DNA from: Lepidodermella squamata
Taxonomy: Eukaryota > Gastrotricha
Assembly (NCBI GenBank): GCA_047495785.1
Contig: JBLDXI010000041.1
Span: 62,001 to 126,000, forward strand
DNA: 64,000 nucleotides
Direction of reading: 5' to 3'
Shown here piece by piece: positions 58,622 through 64,000 of this stretch. Below the pieces are notes generated by a model. That model saw only the letters and a list, made by a program, of their open reading frames with translations, had not been told where the DNA came from and searched no databases. The position numbers were made by a program, and so were the translations under genes. Within the stretch, counting starts at the first letter, position 1. Each line of letters opens with the position of its first letter.

Positions 58622-60350
58622 CTATTCTGCGAAAGCTTGGCCGGACGAAACACCGCCGACTGTCGCTGAACGTTGCTGCTGATTAGTGCGAGGACCTCGG
58701 TTGTTGAAGTGACGCCTATTGTCGCCAAATTGCTGCCCGGAATTTTGACCACCGGATCGGTGGAAACCACCACGGCCACTATTGCCACCGCGACCACCTC
58801 CTGAACCGCGAGGGCGCCTCGCTTCTTGTCCACCCATCCACGCCCCATCTATATAGCAAAGAGGTGAGAAAATTAAACGGAACACGCTAGATTCAAACCT
58901 CGGTTGGCACCGGAACCAGCATCTGCGGACTTCCATTCACTGAAATCAGCGTCGTCTTGAGCAGGCCACGCAGCAGCTTCATTGTTCTCGTCGGCGCCAC
59001 CCGAATGAGCAAATTGTCGCCGATTATTACGCTGCGGCTGGTGTTGACCAGAATGCTGGCGGTTGTTTCGTTCACTGCGATTACGGCCGCCACCTTGCTG
59101 ATCCGGATATGCATGACCATCGTTGTTAGTAGGGTTGCCACCTCGATTGCTCCATGCAGCAGGATTGGCACGATCGTTGAAATTAGCTTCACCCTCTTGC
59201 TCCGGCTAAGTAAACATATAGGATAATATTAAACATTTTCTAGGTTATTTAATTTCAGGATGCTCACTCTTCCAGGAGAACGCTGAGGAACCCAATTACC
59301 TATCTGCTGATCTGCATTTGAATTAATGAACTCTCGAGGAGCTCCAGCGCGATGCTGGTTGGCGCCGGAGGAAATTTGCGACTCTTGCAAGAAGCTAAAG
59401 CTGCCAGGTTTCACGATTTCCTCCAATTTCGAAGCCGGAGGGGCAACTTCCTTTTGATGAGCATGTAACGCATGCTGTTCGCCATGATGCTTTTGAGGTG
59501 AGGTAGGGGGCTGACGAACGACGTGCTCCGATGCAGATCCTTCATTCAAATGCTTCGAATGATGGTTGTTGTTATGATGTTGGGACGTACGGTTGTTGCT
59601 TTCGGCAGGCTCTTCTGTTTGAGGTTGCTCGACTTCTTGAGACTTCGGTTCTTCAGGCTTGCTGTGAGATACAGTTTGCTTCGCCTCGGAAAAGATTTGA
59701 TGCAACCGCGACAACACGCCGGCAAGGCTGGCATAGGTTTGCTTCTCGAAAAAAGGCTTCTCCTCCTTGCGCAGAACGCGTTCAAAGCAGTCAGTTGCAG
59801 CCGTTAAGAAGGCCTCGGATTTGTTTGTAGTAGGCTCGACAGTTTCGTAAAATTTGTCAATCATAGACAATTCCGCATCGCTAACCTTGTTACTCTGCTT
59901 CAGTTCATTGCGGACATTTTCATCCCCGAGCGTGTTAAGAACCAACCGTATTTCCAGGATCTCCCGCATCCTTTCAACGTCACGCTTTCTTTGAGCGATT
60001 TTTTCCGCTTTGGCCTGTTTCTTTTGCATCGATTCATATTCAGTAAAAGTTGACTCGAACTGCTTTTTCAAGTCTCCAAGCAACTCCAATAGTTGCACAA
60101 CTTCTCCAAAATGACTCAAAGCCTCGCGCTGATCCGCTTTCAAGTTGCTATCACCAATTTTCTTGTATTCATCCAGCTTCTTTTTCCTCTTCTCCAGATT
60201 TCTCCACTTGTGTTGAACGATAGCCAAAATCTGTTGAGGCAAAGCAGCATTTTCATTGTTTTCCGTTACTGAGTTCCTTCCGGAACCAGATCCACTTTGA
60301 ACAAGAGCGGGTTGAGAATCATTAGCGACGTTGGCAGTTTTAGCAGGCAT
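58622..60350 (-). CDS. CAPRIN1: Caprin, RNA-granule protein
   Basis: Cytoplasmic RNA-binding protein that partners G3BP and FMRP in mRNP and stress granules. Exons in coding order 59268-60350, 58899-59205, 58622-58848; introns 62 and 50 nt; 538 aa. The HR1 dimerisation region covers about 35-220, with coiled-coil (KWRNLEKRKKKLDEYKKI) and GVLSRLHQIFSEA. FSFLQESQI (318-326) matches the G3BP-binding motif of caprins and USP10. The C-terminal half is Asn/Gln/Gly-rich, ending in an RGG-type RNA-binding region (RGSGGGRGGNSGRGGFHR). The ATG at 60350 was chosen because the upstream in-frame ATG lies before a likely splice acceptor (TTTTTTATAG), suggesting a 5' UTR intron. Confidence 0.9.
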
Positions 60351-60669
60351 GATCAATGAGCAACTACTCAGCAACAATCTTAAAATCCTATAAAAAATAG
60401 CCAACCTCATAGTTAGTCACAAGTAAAAAATCAAGTTTATTGCAGTTGCAATTGAAGAAATGGATGATAGCTGAATAGATATCAGACAGAAAATTCCGAC
60501 TCAGAAACTCAACCATGAAACATTACAAAATAACATAGGTTAACAAATAGATAGAAAACAGTTTTATTGCATTTCACATTTTTGGAAAGCCACAATTTAT
60601 GGCTTCTGACCAATACGTTCAGAGATCAGAAACCATTAAATAGCCTTATTCGTGTTTAGGAATCTCATA

Positions 60670-62256
60670 TTATCATCATCATCATCATTTTATTGTTTTC
60701 CTTCTGATTGCACCATTTTTTTTTTAATTTTATAAAAGAATATCAGTATTTAGGAATGGATTTATAAATGGGCAAAAAGAGGATCGAGCGCAGAAGTAAG
60801 GCGACCGTACACAGCATATAAGAATGTTTATATAGGATGATGCGCGCAAGGCACGCATACATTAGATAAGGTGATTAAAATAATAATTAGTTTTATTAAC
60901 TAAGGCCAGATTTGTAAGGACAGGCCATTCTTCCAATATAAATTTTTTGCACGAGTTAACAAAAAGATTTATCGAAGTAATGTTAGTGATAGAGGCAGGT
61001 AGAAGGTTCCATAATTTGGCAGTTCTAATAGCAAAGCTAAAGCCCCTAAGGCAAAGTGAATGTTGAGGAATTGTTAATTTGTTATTAGAATGATGTCGAG
61101 TAGTAGAGAGATTAGGTTTGAGAAAGAAAGTATCGAATTCTAGAGGATGAGACATATTATTAATTATTTTGAACGCCATCGTAAGATCGCGGATTAACCA
61201 TCTTTGGTTTAAGGATAGCAATTCAAACTTAGCCAGCCTCTGAATATAGTCGAGGGGAGCCATAGGGGGAGATATAAATCTAGATGTGAAGTTTTTTAAG
61301 CACTTTTCTAAAAGATTACGATGCTTGATTAAATAAGGCTGCCAGACGCATGAGGCATATAGTAGGTTGGGTAAGACATAAGAATTGAAAGCACGAATTA
61401 GAACTGAGTGATTTCTGGTGGAAAAAGAGTTCAGGATCAAACCACAAAGGCGACGGCTTTTAGCGTATAGTTGGTTGCAGTGAGACGAGAAGGTCAACCT
61501 GCTATCTATGATGACGCCAAGATCGCTAGTTTCTGTCAACGAGTTGATAATGTGAGAACCGAGTAGATAGTTATGGAGTAAGTTCTTGGATCCAAGACGA
61601 AGAATGAAACATTTTTTAAGATTAACTGATAGTTGGTGGGAAGTGAAAAAAGAATAGATAGAGTTAATATCCTGCTGTATATCAGCTGGATTTGTACCCA
61701 ATTTGGGGTAAATCTTAACATCGTCAGCAAATAATCGAATAATGCAAGATTTCACACAGGATGGCAAGTCATTAATGAAAAGAAGGAATAAGATTGGGCC
61801 CAGCACGCTTCCTTGGGGCACACCGGAAGTGACTGGAGACCACTGACAATGAGCATTGTTAATAACGACGCGTTGAGAACGACCAAGTAAAAAATTAGAT
61901 ATCCAGTCAAGTAGGCGACCAGAAATGTTGTAGTGTTCTAGTTTATTTATTAGTTTTATGTGAGAGACGGAATCGAAGGCCTTTTTAAGGTCAAAGTAAA
62001 TGCAGTCAACGGGGATGCCCCTGTCAAGTCTAGACGACCACTCGTTGATATTTTCGAGTAGCTGCATTTCGGCACTGCGGCGTGATAGGAACCCAAACTG
62101 TTCGGGAGATAGAATATTATTTTTAGTGAGATGAGATACCAGTTCAATCCGAATACAAGACTCCATAACTTTACATGGTATACTGGTTAGGCTAATGGGC
62201 CGATAGTTTTTAATGGGCCGATAGTTCATTAAGGTGGCTTCGGCCAAATGATACAT
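60670..62256 (-). mobile_element. 5'-truncated LINE with intact reverse-transcriptase frame
   Basis: Minus-strand open frame 60862-62256 (464 codons) begins at the conserved NYRPISLTSIPCKVMES, so fingers and palm are present: FDLKKAFDSVSH (motif A), SGVPQGSVLGPILF, and the catalytic IIRLFADDVKIY. The C-terminal part (LRRLCGLI-type, LAKFELLSLNQRWLIRDL, TAKLWNLLPASI) is CR1/Jockey-like. The endonuclease and upstream ORF are absent. The left end is a TCATCATCATC tail ((ATG)n in sense) at 60672-60688. At the 5' end TTAATGGGCCGATAGTT is duplicated (62191-62207, 62210-62226). The frame is undamaged, implying a recent insertion about 320 bp upstream of caprin. It differs in sequence and tail from the LINE at 46.6 kb. 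Confidence 0.9.
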
Positions 62257-64000
62257 TTATTTCGGCATCCTGGTCGGAAGCATAAGGAATTACTAACTTA
62301 CAACACCCACAATTCACGATCAAGGCCGACTTTCAGAGAACATAACGCATAACGCTGTCGTGGCAGTGAGAATTGTTCGGAAGATTTTTACGCGCCGCAT
62401 AAGACACGAGCTCGGCATCCTTTGATAATTTCACAGAAAAACATAAAAATACTCTCAAATTTACAAAACAAGGCTCAATTACGGTTAAGCAATATTTTTG
62501 TTTTACCAATTCAAATTTTTGGCGCGTAGCCTTAAGTAGTAGCAGAGAGTTCTTGGCTTGGCTCTGCGATATTTATTTTCTGCGCTTGCGATTTTCTGAA
62601 AAACCGGAGTTCCTCGTTCCTCTGTGACCTACTTCTAATATACACCCATAGAAAGCAGAATAATATGAAGCCTTTGCTTAGAACAGGTGAAATGCGCAAA
62701 CTTACCTCGGCGTGCCTGTCGGCGCCAATTGGATGGAAGACCGCTCAAGTGGCGAATCCGATATGAGACATGCAATCGTCATCATTGCTGATAGTCAAAC
62801 CATCATCGAAAACAATGTTCAACGATTTAGTCACCTCATGTAGTTGGAGTCATGCCCTTCTAGCCTGTCTAGCGCAGGTGTTCATCGCAAAGCCAGAGAA
62901 AAGTTCAGCGTTGGAGAGTTGGAGAGGATGATCGAGAATCGTGAGTCATCGACACGGATGTGCCCGCAGCTCCTTGCTCCTCTCCTGTTCACCGTCAATA
63001 TCGGACAGCCGACTGCCCGATACTATCGACGACCCCAGCTGATTTTCTGACAGGCGGGCCGGTTGTACCGCACGCAGTGCAATTTAAGAGGGATGATCTG
63101 AAAAAAATAACTAAGCGAAAATTGATGCCAACCTCCGGTCGTTAATGTAAATGAGACGCCGATTTAACACAGTAAAAACTTGAGCTACTTGGAACATGGA
63201 GTGCTCGTCTTCAATCTTCACAGATTTGAAGAGCGTGCAGAAATCGCCAAGTGTCTTACCTTCCGTCTTGTCGACAAAAAGGTTTTCCGTTTTCTGCAAA
63301 GCTACCTACAGCAGTCTTATAAACTGGCGACTCGTCTCTGAGCTCCTGCTACGTCATACTCAATGCAGCCAAAACACCAACCGAGCGCTCATGTGAACGG
63401 CCCGGGCTGCTGTAAGAATTCCAAGTGAAAATTTTGCAACGGCTCTGTGGCAAAGAACGTAGTTTAAACCGAATACCAAGTTGAACCCTGTGCGCCGCAA
63501 TTCCGAACTTTGCAGTCGGATAGTCGGATACACTAAATCTGTTATCATCCGTCGCTCGAAGGTGAGGAGCCAGACCGACCCTCTCAGTCGGAATCTGTCC
63601 TTGTCGCACAGGCTTGCGGAAATTCCTTATCGAACGGGTGTCAAATAGGTCATAGCTCTAATATAAGTATTATATATTTTTCGTTCTGTTGTGAAATGTC
63701 CCAATAAGCTTTATATCTTGCGCCTTTTGAAGTTGACTTTGAGTGGCAGGTTCTAATATCTACCATCCTTTGATGATCTTGTGGAAACAGCGCCATAGAT
63801 CGCAAGTTGCACGAGTTATCCAAAAGCACTCGCCTAATTCAAAATTCCAGCGGAACGAATTCGAGAAATAAGTTTTTTATAACCGTAATTTGTTTTTCTG
63901 ATTTAACATTTTGTAAACGATGCTAGTAAATCGATAGTTAACATCACCACTGTGATAATCCTGGTTCTTATTATCAAACTGATGCGTAACTCAGGAATCG
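62257..64000. other. Right-edge intergenic sequence, no gene supported
   Basis: Short open frames on both strands (for example 62844-63050 + and 63349-63609 -) have no recognisable motif, start context or splice partner. No repeat was identified by eye. It may be the start of a gene beyond the edge or plain intergenic DNA. Confidence 0.4.

Noticed and set aside
63111-63609. Minus frames near the right edge as a possible gene
   Set aside because: Short, overlapping in different frames, with no motif or convincing splice sites.

Overview
The window is nuclear DNA from a gene-dense invertebrate animal. Genes are split by short GT-AG introns, mostly about 50-70 nt. The gene set is metazoan: muscarinic and neuropeptide GPCRs, DMRT, tetraspanin, caprin and glutamate transporter. 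Two precursors ending in W(X6)Wamide/W(X7)Wamide-like peptides (myoinhibitory peptide / allatostatin-B type) point to a protostome, probably an ecdysozoan. A tardigrade or another small-genome panarthropod would fit, but nothing here proves the species. Exon joins were deduced by eye from splice signals, reading-frame phase and remembered family sequence, not by alignment.

Layout, left to right. 1-3016 (-): the part of an ASH1-type histone methyltransferase before its AWS domain, running off the left edge. 4650-7009 (+): group II PAK (mbt/PAK4). 7548-9155 (+): SNM1A/DCLRE1A-type nuclease with a PCNA box. 9345-10355 (+): PRPF38A splicing factor. 10600-12854 (+): UBF-like HMG-box nucleolar factor. 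14335-17581 (-): muscarinic acetylcholine receptor. 21551-22863 (-): secreted Thr-rich EGF protein of unknown role. 25886-27702 (+): NPY/NPF-like receptor, followed on the same strand by two tandem neuropeptide precursors (28613-29044, 30050-30388). 30.4-36.2 kb is a gene-free, repeat-rich block. It holds two arrays of short cores spaced about 15 bp apart, a SINE-like tRNA-related stretch and a cluster of perfect inverted repeats. 36333-37792 (-): DM-domain factor. 40010-42593 (-): SLC1 glutamate transporter with a 10-nt microexon. 44718-45587 (-): TPD52. 46594-47918 (+): 5'-truncated LINE, with an older 3'-end copy at about 48170. 48875-49735 (+): tetraspanin. 50089-51627 (+): FAF2/UBXD8. 52844-53522 (-) and 53630-54667 (-): closely spaced UMP-CMP kinase and DcpS. 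56766-57383 (+): ARPC4. 58622-60350 (-): caprin. About 60670-62256 (-): another 5'-truncated LINE. The last 1.7 kb shows no gene.

Most genes are unrelated housekeeping or neural genes that happen to be neighbours. The one plausible functional grouping is 25.9-30.4 kb, a peptide-type GPCR next to two duplicated single-peptide precursors. The least explained sequence is in 31.7-33.75 kb (spaced-core arrays, foldback hairpins) and the 58-bp palindromic insertion with an 8-bp target duplication just after the stop codon of the first neuropeptide gene.
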